Positions 1 to 6,910 of a stretch of 15,842 nt of DNA are shown here, one piece after another. Both the position numbers and the translations under genes were made by a program. Each line of letters starts with the position of its first letter. Position 1 is the stretch's first letter. Origin of the DNA: an uncultured Nitrospira sp. (GTDB taxonomy: Bacteria > Nitrospirota > Nitrospiria > Nitrospirales > Nitrospiraceae); NCBI GenBank assembly GCA_946479785.1, contig CAMLHQ010000074.1, forward strand, positions 1 through 15,842, read 5' to 3'. The notes beneath the pieces are model-generated. The model ran no database searches. It was not told the DNA's origin and saw only the letters and a list, made by a program, of their open reading frames with translations.

Positions 1-504
1 TTGACGCGGTCGGTGCTTTTGGCCAGCACGATATGTGCGATTGCGGGGATTATGCAAGCCTGTGTGAGTGGTCGAACTAGTGATGCAGTTTCGATGGAGG
101 CGCTTCTCACGCAGGATGGTTTAGCCGTGTGGGAGCGAGAGGATGCAGAATTACAGAGCAAGGTATTGGCGGCAGGTGAATCGTATAAGAAGGCAGAATC
201 CTTGGAACTTTTGAAAGATTATGAAGGCAGCGTACGCGAATACTTGGACCACGGGTTCGCGCTCTATCGGACGTATCGCGATGCGCACAAAACATTTCCC
301 GGCGGCCTGGTCGCTTCGCTGGAACAACGAACCACGCTTTTTATGAATGTGGCGGACGAGTTCATCAAACAGGGAAGCATTGCGGTGGGAGAAAGCATGG
401 CATCGGATGTGGTCCGGGATTATTCGGACCTGCCGCAGATGGCTCCGGCTCAACGACGGGCCGAGGCGGTGTTGCTACGCTATCGCTACAGGCAGGACTA
501 CTAA
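1..504 (+). CDS. Putative lipoprotein, helical, unknown function (5' end uncertain)
   Basis: The frame opens at base 1 with a TTG and gives 167 residues, so the upstream ribosome site is outside the window and the true start could lie earlier. The N-terminus has a basic start (MTR), a hydrophobic stretch and a cysteine at residue 21 in MQAC, a loose lipobox, which suggests a lipid-anchored periplasmic protein. The remainder is predicted mostly helical and rich in charged residues (about 40-167), reminiscent of TPR-like periplasmic proteins, but I recognise no family. It ends five bases before the convergently transcribed BamE-like gene, with no obvious terminator hairpin in between. Coding status is likely because the frame is long and starts with a plausible export signal; function is unknown. 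Confidence 0.6.
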   Translation: MTRSVLLASTICAIAGIMQACVSGRTSDAVSMEALLTQDGLAVWEREDAELQSKVLAAGESYKKAESLELLKDYEGSVREYLDHGFALYRTYRDAHKTFPGGLVASLEQRTTLFMNVADEFIKQGSIAVGESMASDVVRDYSDLPQMAPAQRRAEAVLLRYRYRQDY

Positions 505-509
505 TGCCC

Positions 510-1085
510 TTATTCCTCGGTTGCCACGGTCCATTCCACGAGCCGGCCGTTTCGAAACACCAAGTCCCACTCGAACGGCCGATGGTACATCGTCTCATAG
601 CGAAGCCGCGCCATCGGGCCGACCGTAAAGCGTGCCGTCGGCTCGCCATAAAGCTTGATGACGTCCTCCATAGTCGCGCCCAGCTCGATACCTTTTCCGG
701 TTCTGATGGGCGAGGATGTGCGCATGGGGGCATAACAGACACCGACGATGGGAGGATCCTGAGATACTGTCATGGCATCCACGTGGCCGTTGACGTCGAG
801 GCGAAGATAATAGGCGCCCTTTGGGGCCGCAACGTTGTAAAGATAGGAGACGGTATCGCCGGTAGCACTGGGCATCAGACAGGCGGTTTGACCGAGCTTG
901 CGTTCCACTTCCGAGGCAGTATCTTTTCCGGCCACCACAGATGCCAGTTCCCAGTCGTTTGGTCCTGCGACTGCAGGGGTAGCAGCGCCCGCAACGCCTC
1001 TCACACCCAAGACGATCAGAGCGACCAGCACCAACATGACCCACAACAACTCACGGTCTCCGCATTTGTTCAGCAAGGTTCGCAC
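510..1085 (-). CDS. Membrane-anchored protein with two BamE/OmlA-like segments
   Basis: I chose the GTG at 1085 (191 aa) because an AAGAGGAG ribosome site lies at 1094-1101 and a sigma-54 promoter just upstream (1127-1142) would exclude longer versions. Residues about 14-32 form one hydrophobic signal or anchor segment, so the rest should be periplasmic. Two stretches resemble the helix-turn of BamE/SmpA/OmlA-type proteins: residues 53-65 (G-K-D-T-x-x-E-V-x-x-K-L-G) and 136-149 (G-A-T-M-E-D-V-x-K-L-Y-G-E-P), each followed by strand-rich sequence ending in W or Y motifs. That suggests a duplicated BamE-like fold. BamE-family proteins often act in outer-membrane maintenance; this role is inferred. 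Expression is probably switched by a sigma-54 activator through the palindrome at 1202-1224. Confidence 0.75.
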   Translation of the reverse strand: MRTLLNKCGDRELLWVMLVLVALIVLGVRGVAGAATPAVAGPNDWELASVVAGKDTASEVERKLGQTACLMPSATGDTVSYLYNVAAPKGAYYLRLDVNGHVDAMTVSQDPPIVGVCYAPMRTSSPIRTGKGIELGATMEDVIKLYGEPTARFTVGPMARLRYETMYHRPFEWDLVFRNGRLVEWTVATEE

Positions 1086-1126
1086 CGGATGTTCTCCTCT
1101 TAGCAGGTTTCTACCTATGCGGGATG

Positions 1127-1142
1127 AGCAAGGCACGTGCCG
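1127..1142 (-). promoter_or_regulatory. Sigma-54 (-24/-12) promoter of the BamE-like gene
   Basis: On the minus strand the bases read CGGCACGTGCCTTGCT. This matches the RpoN consensus TGGCACG-N4-TTGCW at every defined position except the first T, with the obligatory GG-N10-GC spacing. The predicted transcription start is near 1116, giving a leader of about 31 nt that contains the ribosome site of the GTG start at 1085. A palindromic activator site lies about 60 bp further upstream. Confidence 0.82.
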
Positions 1143-1201
1143 TCTTGAAAACCCAATGATTTCCGGTGTTTTTTGTGAGAGTCTCTTAAATATAGAGCGG
1201 A

Positions 1202-1224
1202 CTCGCACAGTTCGCACTGTGCGA
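1202..1224 (-). promoter_or_regulatory. Upstream activator site (palindrome) for a sigma-54 enhancer-binding protein
   Basis: A perfect 9-bp inverted repeat, TCGCACAGT and ACTGTGCGA separated by four bases, occupies 1203-1224. Read toward the promoter it is CGCAC-A-GTGCG, three bases, then TGTGCGAG. The same arrangement is found at 11790-11812 (18 of 23 positions identical) in front of another sigma-54 promoter. The last base lies 61 bp from the -24 GG, a usual position for an NtrC-family site acting by DNA looping. A purely structural role such as a terminator is unlikely: no T-run follows on either strand and no gene ends here. The rest of the 1086-1403 gap shows no gene and no other clear signal. 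Confidence 0.72.
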
Positions 1225-1403
1225 AAGGAAGGTAAGGAAACAGCCCGCTGCTTGAGTCCATAGCTGCAAGCGCAAGGATGTGGCAAGCGCTGCGTTGGGC
1301 AAGTCAGGATGCCTCTCTGCTTCCGCGGCATCGTCGTCGCAGGGGCGGCGGTTGATGCAAGCAGGAATTTAGGCAGCTACTGCAAGGACTGAAGGAGGTT
1401 CAA

Positions 1404-1964
1404 ATGGTACCTAGGGGCAGATCTCGTCTGGGGTTGGTGGTGGCGGGGGTGATCGGGTTGTGTTTGATCCTGCCATTACAGGGTCTTGCGGAGGTTTCAA
1501 GGGATCTGGTCGTTCGCTATCTTTTGGCTACTGTGCAGGCGTTTCGCACCGTCTATGTCGAGCAGATCACGGAACGAGTAAAGCCGCTGGGCATTGAGTC
1601 GAAAGAGGAATGGATGACGGATGATCACGCCGTTATGCTGCCGTTTCAGTTTGTAAAGGTCGCGGGCCAAGAGATGAGATCGCTGGTGAAAGATGTGGAG
1701 GTCGGTCTGATATCATTAAGTCCCCTGTACAGCTCCAATTTCCCCAAAACAGAAGCGGAAGTCGACGCGTTGAAACGCCTGGTTGCGGAACCATCGCTGA
1801 AGGTCCTTACCTTCGCGGATGGGAAAGACTACAAGGGTATTGCAGGTGACTTCGCGATTGGACAAAGCTGCGTCGATTGCCACAATAATCATCCGAAGAG
1901 TATCCGGAGGGATTTCAAGAAGGGTGACCTGATGGGAGCGGTTGTGGTCCGGCTAAAGAAATAG
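1404..1964 (+). CDS. Tll0287-like (DUF3365) periplasmic c-type haem protein
   Basis: The ATG at 1404 follows a strong AAGGAGG at 1392-1398. The 186-residue product has a Sec signal peptide (basic start, hydrophobic 10-26, likely cleavage after G-L-A at 27-29), then the DUF3365/Tll0287 haem-sensor fold. Its C-terminal part carries the family signature: C156-V-D-C159-H160 haem-c attachment motif followed by N-N-H-P and the R-R-D-F-K-K-G-D-L-M-G block. Related proteins bind one covalent haem and are thought to act in redox sensing or electron transfer in the periplasm. It faces the bc-complex genes tail to tail, so a link to quinol oxidation is plausible but not shown. No sigma-54 promoter was found directly upstream on this strand. 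Confidence 0.88.
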   Translation: MVPRGRSRLGLVVAGVIGLCLILPLQGLAEVSRDLVVRYLLATVQAFRTVYVEQITERVKPLGIESKEEWMTDDHAVMLPFQFVKVAGQEMRSLVKDVEVGLISLSPLYSSNFPKTEAEVDALKRLVAEPSLKVLTFADGKDYKGIAGDFAIGQSCVDCHNNHPKSIRRDFKKGDLMGAVVVRLKK

Positions 1965-2101
1965 GGTTTAGGGTTTAGTGCTTCTCCGGGGTACGCATTC
2001 TTCACTTCGATATGTGTGGCGAGGCCGTCGCTATAATCTTCCGGTGCGAATGTGTCGCTGATGCTGACCTGTTGCGTTGAGATCCGCTGTCAATTGGGCG
2101 C

Positions 2102-3427
2102 TCAAGACGTTCGCTTCAGGCTGAGCACGTAGCTCGTCAGATCGTTCAACTGTTCGTCGGTCAATGGAAACTTTGGCATGAAGGAGCCAGGCGACACTGA
2201 TTGGGGATCCTTGAAATGTTTCAGATGCCATTCTCGCTCAGGTCTCACGTCTCCCACGAAGGACAAATCCGGCGCGACCGCTCCTCCGGCGCCGTGAATT
2301 CGATGACAGCCCGCACATCCAAACTGGGCATAGAGCGCCTTTCCTCGCGCCACTGCCGGATCGATTCGAGGAACCGCGTAGAGATTCTTGATGGAAAGCC
2401 CCAGCAGCGAAAGCACCACGACGAGAAAAACAGCGCCCGCACCCAGTGCGACGGGTCGCCTGATGGGGTTCCGTGCAGGGTTCCGATCAATGAACGGCCA
2501 GGCTAGCATGATGAGGATAACCAGCAGTGGGAGAATCCAGGTCGCCAACGGCTCAAAGGGACCATGCACGTACTTGAGCAACTCGTAATAAAACAAGAAA
2601 TACCATTCAGGCACCGGGACAAAACTGGTATCAGAGGGATCCGCCTTATCTGTCAGCGGGAATGGAATCGCAAGCGCCGCCGCCGCCACGACCACAAACA
2701 CGCCGAAGATCACGACGGCATCCATATAGACCTGGCGCGGATAAAATGTCTCACTGCCTAACGACGCTCGGACGTCGTTCCATGGCCCGGCCGGGCCGAC
2801 ACGGCGGAGGATAAAGAGATGCGACACGATCAGCGCGACGAGAATACTGGGCAGAAAGAGCACATGAATCGCAAAGAAGCGTGACAGGGTTAATGCCCCA
2901 AGCGTCTCGCCGCCCCGCAGCACTCTCATCATGAAGTCGCCGATCAGCGGGATCGTTCCCACCATGTTGATTCCGATCTGTGTCGCCCAGTACGCGGTCT
3001 GATCCCACGGCAGAAGATAGCCCGTAAACGCAAATGTCATCACCAGCAGGAACAGTAGGATACCGACCATCCACATCACTTCCCGCGGAGGTTTGTAGGC
3101 GCCATAGAGGAAGGTTTGCAGCATGTGGAGCCCGATCGCTATCACCATGGCTGAGGCACCCCAGTGGTGAAGGCCGCGGACGAAGGCGCCGAATATCACC
3201 TCCGTCTCGATGAAGCGGATGCTATCGTAAGCATGGTCGGGTGTCGGGGTATAGTAGAGGGCGAGAAACATTCCCGTGATGGCTTGAAGGAGAAACAAGA
3301 ACAGCGTGGCAGAACCAAACACATAAATCCAGCTGGCTCCTCCTGGAATGGGTTCGTCAAGGAGAGTCCGTTCGACCGGCTTGAGATTGAGCCGGCTATC
3401 GAGCCATTCATAGAGTCGTGAAGCCAC
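2102..3427 (-). CDS. Cytochrome b (b6 plus subunit IV) fused to a C-terminal cytochrome c domain
   Basis: This 441-residue membrane protein is the quinol-oxidising core of a bc-type complex. The b-haem ligands are H87/H101 (13 residues between) and H188/H203 (14 between, the b6f-type spacing), and the PEWY motif of the quinol site is at 273-276. Residues about 290-350 supply the last membrane helices, corresponding to subunit IV. A haem-c domain follows, with C371-A-G-C374-H375 and a probable distal ligand M417. The position equivalent to the Cys that holds haem c-n in b6f is Val in WIYVFGSA, so that haem is probably absent. The start is GTG, since an in-frame stop lies eight codons upstream. 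Its ribosome site is weak, but a short ORF ends one base before it. It lies 54 bp downstream of the Rieske gene. Confidence 0.93.
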   Translation of the reverse strand: MASRLYEWLDSRLNLKPVERTLLDEPIPGGASWIYVFGSATLFLFLLQAITGMFLALYYTPTPDHAYDSIRFIETEVIFGAFVRGLHHWGASAMVIAIGLHMLQTFLYGAYKPPREVMWMVGILLFLLVMTFAFTGYLLPWDQTAYWATQIGINMVGTIPLIGDFMMRVLRGGETLGALTLSRFFAIHVLFLPSILVALIVSHLFILRRVGPAGPWNDVRASLGSETFYPRQVYMDAVVIFGVFVVVAAAALAIPFPLTDKADPSDTSFVPVPEWYFLFYYELLKYVHGPFEPLATWILPLLVILIMLAWPFIDRNPARNPIRRPVALGAGAVFLVVVLSLLGLSIKNLYAVPRIDPAVARGKALYAQFGCAGCHRIHGAGGAVAPDLSFVGDVRPEREWHLKHFKDPQSVSPGSFMPKFPLTDEQLNDLTSYVLSLKRTS

Positions 3428-3428
3428 G

Positions 3429-3476
3429 TCAGCGCCTAATCGGAAGCTTCATCCCGAACACGTCTGTCGCCATCAT
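3429..3476 (-). CDS. Possible 15-codon coupling ORF between Rieske and cytochrome b genes
   Basis: Directly after the Rieske stop codon the minus strand has AGGAGGG followed by ATGATG, opening a frame that encodes MMATDVFGMKLPIRR and stops with TGA. That TGA ends one base before the GTG of cytochrome b, whose own ribosome site is weak. The arrangement resembles translational coupling by a short upstream ORF. The spacing from AGGAGG to the second ATG is only four bases, and the peptide has no recognised family, so it could be accidental. Confidence 0.35.
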   Translation of the reverse strand: MMATDVFGMKLPIRR

Positions 3477-3481
3477 CCCTC

Positions 3482-4024
3482 CTACAGTTCTATCAGTTGT
3501 GCAGTGCCGGACTTGAATTCCTTAAAGACCACGAGCAGCCGGCCGTTCTCAATCTTGGAGGGCAAGAGATCCAGCGGGCGCGGCGCGGGTCCAGCCAATA
3601 CGTGTCCCTCTATGTCGAACATGCTCCCGTGGCAGGGACATTTAAACTTCTTCTCGCCGCCATCCCAGCGATATCCGCAGCCGAGATGGGTGCACATTGG
3701 AGAGAAGACCTTGACCTGTCCGTCCGCTTGCTTCACCGCCCAGATCGCCTTCTGAGATCGGCTTTTCAAATATCCGTCCTGGATCGTCGTGACATGTTCG
3801 AGTTGTTTCGGATCACCGATCGGGAGATCTTGCACACTGCCGACATCGACCCACGGCCGGACCCGCCGTTTCAAGGCTGGGGAAATCACATAGCCGAGCA
3901 ATGGGACCGCAAGCCCCACTCCGATGAGACCGGCTACTCCGGCCGTCACCCATCTGAAAAAGGTGCGACGTGAACCGACTGGTGTCTGGAGTCCCCAACT
4001 GTGGGAATCGTCTTCGGAACTCAT
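3482..4024 (-). CDS. Rieske [2Fe-2S] iron-sulfur subunit of the bc complex
   Basis: The 180-residue product has the two cluster-binding motifs of a high-potential Rieske protein: C111-T-H-L-G-C116 and C129-P-C-H-G-S134. C111, H113, C129 and H132 should bind the cluster, and C116 with C131 form the usual disulfide. The N-terminus carries a twin-arginine-like S-R-R-T-F-F at 18-23 and one membrane anchor at about 27-48, as expected for Tat-exported Rieske proteins that stay membrane bound. It passes electrons from quinol at cytochrome b to the cytochrome c domain. It is first of a two-gene unit with the cytochrome b-c fusion. The start is ATG at 4024 with a modest AGAAGA upstream. Confidence 0.95.
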   Translation of the reverse strand: MSSEDDSHSWGLQTPVGSRRTFFRWVTAGVAGLIGVGLAVPLLGYVISPALKRRVRPWVDVGSVQDLPIGDPKQLEHVTTIQDGYLKSRSQKAIWAVKQADGQVKVFSPMCTHLGCGYRWDGGEKKFKCPCHGSMFDIEGHVLAGPAPRPLDLLPSKIENGRLLVVFKEFKSGTAQLIEL

Positions 4025-4059
4025 ATCTTCTGCTCTAACTTCGTAATCCCAATAGCCTT

Positions 4060-4111
4060 CAGATTAGCACGAGGGCTCAGAATAGCACGAGGTCTTGGGA
4101 GAGGTAGCACG
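4060..4111. repeat. Tandem TAGCACG repeats upstream of the bc operon
   Basis: CAGATTAGCACGAGG (4060-4074) and CAGAATAGCACGAGG (4078-4092) differ at one base and are offset by 18 bp. A third partial copy, AGGTAGCACG, is at 4102-4111. They occupy most of the 92-bp gap in front of the Rieske gene. Direct repeats about two helical turns apart are typical of operators bound on one DNA face, so a regulator of the bc genes is possible. No clear -35/-10 or -24/-12 promoter was found here. Confidence 0.45.
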
Positions 4112-4116
4112 TATGG

Positions 4117-4479
4117 TTATGGTGTAACTGCCTGCATGACTCGGCGCTGAGCTTCCTGGGCCTGCTCATCTGCGTACTCGGCTGCGTCATGAAGTTGCTT
4201 GGCGAGCGTGCGCATGCGGGTGACGAGTTCCTCTGCTGACGCCCCGCCGTTCCTCTTCGAAAGCACGTCCGCTTCACGCTCTCTGCGTGCAGCCATGTCG
4301 TGTAATTCCGTCGCCTCTTCACGCCAGTAATCGAATCGGTGGGTTATCTCTTCCGGTGACGGACTTGGCTTCGAGACCGTCTCGGCCAGCGGTCCTTTGG
4401 CGTTGAATCCGGACGTGGCGCATCCGACAAGCATGACGAGTGACAGAGACCAGTTTGGAAAAACAGTGTGCGTTGCCAT
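4117..4479 (-). CDS. Small coiled-coil lipoprotein, unknown function
   Basis: I chose the ATG at 4479 (120 aa), which gives a signal peptide ending in the lipobox L-V-G-C, and a GGAGGG lies about 11 bases upstream. After the cysteine a short linker precedes two charged helices (about 45-75 and 83-115) rich in Glu, Arg and Ala, probably a coiled-coil hairpin in the periplasm. The pattern (E-A-T-E-L-H-D-M-A-A-R-R-E-R-E-A) resembles that of the lipoprotein at 10988-11320, so the two may be distant paralogues. It starts 26 bp after the transhydrogenase stop on the same strand and so is probably last in that operon. Confidence 0.7.
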   Translation of the reverse strand: MATHTVFPNWSLSLVMLVGCATSGFNAKGPLAETVSKPSPSPEEITHRFDYWREEATELHDMAARREREADVLSKRNGGASAEELVTRMRTLAKQLHDAAEYADEQAQEAQRRVMQAVTP

Positions 4480-4505
4480 AGCTGCGGGTCCCTCCAGTCT
4501 TTGGG

Positions 4506-5936
4506 TCATTCCATCGATAGTTTGTTGAAAGCATCCAACGCGGCGACCTTGTAACATTCGGCGAATGTTGGATAGTTGAAGACCGCACGCAAGAAGTAAT
4601 TCAACCCGCCGTTAAGGTCGAGTACTGCCTGTCCGATATGAATCAGCTCTGTTGCGCCGGTGCCGATCGCATGGACACCGAGGAGACGATGGTCCTCCCG
4701 ATGAAAGAGAAGTTTGACCAGACCGCTGTCATCACCAAGAATTTGTCCCCTTGCGATCTCTCGGTACCTTGCAATACCGGTTTCGTAGGGAATGCGCTGC
4801 TCGGTCAGGATATGCTCCGGAGGTCCGGCCATGGAAATTTCAGGAATCGCATAAATGCCTACGGGCAGATGCTGGGGGAGCGGGTCGATATCGACTCCGA
4901 ATGCGTGGCAAGCGACCTGACGGCCTTGAGATGCAGAGGTCGAAGCGAGACTGGGATAGCCGATGACGTCGCCCGCAGCAAAGATATGGGGGACTTCAGT
5001 CCGAAATTGAGCGTCCACCGTCAGGCGACCTCGCTTGTCGGCGGTGAGTCCGGCCGCACCGAGGTTGAGTCGATCGGCAGCTCCGACTCTGCCCACTGAA
5101 TAGAGGACCGATTCAGCCACGATGCGCTTCCCGGACTCGAGGGTTACGATGGCAAGACGCGGCTGACCGTCAGTCAATTCGAGTTTCTCGACTGCTTCTC
5201 CCAGACGAAACGTGACGTTGCGATTCCGCATTTGATGCATCAATTCTTCCACGATCTCGGCGTCCAAAAAGTCCAGAAGATGCGTTCGCTTGTCTATCAG
5301 TGTGACGTTGATTTTTAAGGCGGCCAGCATAGAGGCGTATTCAACTCCAACGATACCGCCGCCGATGATGACCATCTTGCGGGGTAATCGCTTCAGCTTG
5401 GCCATGTCGTCACTGGTCAAAATGACATCCCCGTCGACGGAGACGCCATCGGGGAAAGCAGTGACCGTTCCGACCGCAATTAAAATGTTGGCCGCTGTGA
5501 TCGTCCTGCATTCGCGATCGTTGATCACCACAAGGGTATGGGCGTCTTTGAATGACCCTTCCCCTTGCATCAACACCACGCCATTTCGGCGAAGTTGGTC
5601 GGCGACCACCTCGACTTCGCGCTTGGTCACCTCCTCGACACGCGACAACAGCTGATCGGCCGTTGGGCGGCTGTCAACGCGATTGTCCACGTGTTGCTCA
5701 AGGTGATGGGCGGCGCTCAGAAAGGACAACACGGCTTCGCGAAAGGTCTTGCTCGGAATCGTACCAGTCTCTACACAGACACCCCCCAGGAGGCGTCTAC
5801 GTTCCACGACGGCCACCCGTTTCCCAAGTTTGGCAGCTTGAATTGCCGCCCGCTGACCGGCGGGTCCGCTGCCAATGCAGAGTAGATCGAAATCATACTT
5901 TTCATCCTGGCAACGATCCAGCCGCAGAGCAACCAT
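4506..5936 (-). CDS. sthA: Soluble pyridine nucleotide transhydrogenase (SthA-type flavoprotein)
   Basis: The 476-residue frame from ATG 5936 has the full flavin disulfide-reductase layout: FAD motif G-S-G-P-A-G at 22-27, a second Rossmann motif (V-I-I-G-G-G-I-V-G), the FAD-binding A-A-G-D-V-I-G-Y-P-S-L-A-S block and a dimerisation domain. Two features separate it from lipoamide dehydrogenase and match SthA: the redox cysteine pair is C54-V-E-T-G-T59, so the second Cys is Thr, and the C-terminal His-Pro-Thr is Tyr-Pro-Thr (F-N-Y-P-T-F-A-E). SthA exchanges hydride between NAD(H) and NADP(H) in the cytoplasm. The longer frame to 6062 overlaps the response regulator and lacks a good start. It follows the regulator by 97 bp in a probable operon. 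Confidence 0.88.
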   Translation of the reverse strand: MVALRLDRCQDEKYDFDLLCIGSGPAGQRAAIQAAKLGKRVAVVERRRLLGGVCVETGTIPSKTFREAVLSFLSAAHHLEQHVDNRVDSRPTADQLLSRVEEVTKREVEVVADQLRRNGVVLMQGEGSFKDAHTLVVINDRECRTITAANILIAVGTVTAFPDGVSVDGDVILTSDDMAKLKRLPRKMVIIGGGIVGVEYASMLAALKINVTLIDKRTHLLDFLDAEIVEELMHQMRNRNVTFRLGEAVEKLELTDGQPRLAIVTLESGKRIVAESVLYSVGRVGAADRLNLGAAGLTADKRGRLTVDAQFRTEVPHIFAAGDVIGYPSLASTSASQGRQVACHAFGVDIDPLPQHLPVGIYAIPEISMAGPPEHILTEQRIPYETGIARYREIARGQILGDDSGLVKLLFHREDHRLLGVHAIGTGATELIHIGQAVLDLNGGLNYFLRAVFNYPTFAECYKVAALDAFNKLSME

Positions 5937-6033
5937 GCTCAATAAACCCCCACTCCTATCTTCATTGAGGACGCCAAGAGTTGGGGGGATTCTTTCATCG
6001 CGTACCTCTTGAGTGGGTGACAGATGCCATCCG

Positions 6034-6438
6034 TTATCTTGATGGGATGGTTGACGCCACATCGCTCACCGATACTTGTGCAGCGGAGCGTACAAGATCG
6101 AGGAACTCGTAGTTGTCAAATGGCTTTCGCAGGCACGTGAACCAGTGAGAAGCATCCGCTGTCCTTATGCGTTCCGGAAGGCTGCCGGACACCAGAATCA
6201 CGGGCATCTGAGGAGACATCTCTTGGATGCGCCGAATCAGGTCCAGCCCATTCAGCACGGGCATGACCCAGTCGGTCACGACGACATCGAAATGTCGCTT
6301 CTTGATTTCCTGCAATGCATCAAGGCCATCGCAAACCTGCACAACGTTGTAGCCGGCATGCTCAAGCAAAATGCCGATGAGCGATCTGGTATTCTCATCG
6401 TCATCCACAACGAGGACTCGCTTACCATATCCATCCAT
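6034..6438 (-). CDS. Single-domain response regulator (CheY-like receiver)
   Basis: ATG 6438 has a strong GAGGAGG at 6444-6450 and gives 134 residues, essentially one receiver domain with no output domain. The conserved residues are present: acidic D12/D13, phospho-acceptor D56 (V-V-T-D-W-V-M-P), S84 in the switch position and K105-P106. Such proteins work by phosphorylation-dependent protein contacts rather than DNA binding; the partner kinase is not adjacent. It begins 16 bp after the zinc-ribbon gene and precedes the transhydrogenase, probably all from the sigma-54 promoter at 6725-6740. Confidence 0.9.
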   Translation of the reverse strand: MDGYGKRVLVVDDDENTRSLIGILLEHAGYNVVQVCDGLDALQEIKKRHFDVVVTDWVMPVLNGLDLIRRIQEMSPQMPVILVSGSLPERIRTADASHWFTCLRKPFDNYEFLDLVRSAAQVSVSDVASTIPSR

Positions 6439-6454
6439 GACGACCTCCTCTTTA

Positions 6455-6682
6455 TTATGATTGCCGCAGGACCTCGTTGCTCCGCGCTTCCATGCCCCCT
6501 TCTCCATTTGGAACCGTTCGCGCAAAAAATGATCGGGGGGCACGGTTCAATCGAATCAATGAATCTTCCAGATTCCCGCAATTGACGCATCTGGTGGTAG
6601 GTATGCGCGGCTCCAATACGGCTACGGTCTCGTCACACTCTTTCTCCACGACTAAAAAACCTCCGCACCGTCCGCATTCCAT
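6455..6682 (-). CDS. Small zinc-ribbon protein, first gene of a sigma-54 operon
   Basis: The ATG at 6682 follows AAGGAGAAG (6688-6696) and gives 75 residues. Two Cys-x-x-Cys knuckles, C3-G-R-C6 and C32-V-N-C35-G, are spaced as in small zinc ribbons. The C-terminal 30 residues are basic and probably unstructured. Proteins of this kind may bind nucleic acid or a protein partner, but no specific function can be assigned. Starting at the upstream ATG-like position 6775 would place the start above the predicted transcription start, so the shorter form is preferred. It leads a unit with the receiver protein, SthA and a lipoprotein. Confidence 0.75.
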   Translation of the reverse strand: MECGRCGGFLVVEKECDETVAVLEPRIPTTRCVNCGNLEDSLIRLNRAPRSFFARTVPNGEGGMEARSNEVLRQS

Positions 6683-6724
6683 ATAGTCTTCTCCTTGGCT
6701 TTGCTGTTGCGACGAAATTAATCG

Positions 6725-6740
6725 AGCAATAGTGATGCCA
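6725..6740 (-). promoter_or_regulatory. Sigma-54 promoter of the zinc ribbon / receiver / SthA operon
   Basis: The minus strand reads TGGCATCACTATTGCT, matching TGGCA in the -24 box and TTGCT in the -12 box with correct GG-N10-GC spacing. The predicted start is near 6714, about 32 nt upstream of ATG 6682 and just ahead of its ribosome site. The leader length is very similar to that of the BamE-like gene. Confidence 0.75.
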
Positions 6741-6834
6741 ACCGTGTGCTGGCGGCAACCGATCCCGCTCAACAACGAGTAGGCAGAAGAAGGGGCTTAT
6801 ACGAATGTCGTCGGATCAATGTGGCGTCGTGCTC

Positions 6835-6869
6835 TGTGTCAATGTGTCATGGCATGCCAAGTCGACACA
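6835..6869. promoter_or_regulatory. Candidate activator site: inverted TGTGTC/GACACA repeats
   Basis: TGTGTC occurs at 6835-6840 and 6843-6848 and its complement GACACA at 6864-6869, flanking a 10-bp palindrome TGGCATGCCA at 6850-6859. It lies about 95-130 bp upstream of the -24 box at 6739, a range used by enhancer-binding proteins. It differs from the CGCACAGTGCG-type motif, so a different activator may be involved. It also follows the end of the activator gene at 6911, but no T-run makes a terminator convincing. Nothing else is recognised in 6683-6910. Confidence 0.4.
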
Positions 6870-6910
6870 GGCTGTTATAAATGATCGTTGGAGGTAGGAT
6901 GGAGGAGAAG

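Noticed and set aside
1281..1295. TGGCAAGCGCTGCG-like sigma-54 promoter before the haem protein
   Set aside because: The GG to GC spacing is 8 rather than 10 bases, which sigma-54 does not tolerate.
1086..1331. Longer N-terminus for the BamE-like gene from ATG 1331
   Set aside because: It would run through the sigma-54 promoter and the palindromic activator site, and the added residues look non-coding; GTG 1085 has a proper ribosome site.
1963..1978. AGGGTTTAGGGTTTAG telomere-like repeat at the end of the haem protein gene
   Set aside because: Only two units, no wider array, and no known role in bacteria; likely chance.
5937..6062. Longer N-terminus for the transhydrogenase
   Set aside because: It would overlap the response regulator and adds about 42 residues absent from the family; ATG 5936 gives the usual length.
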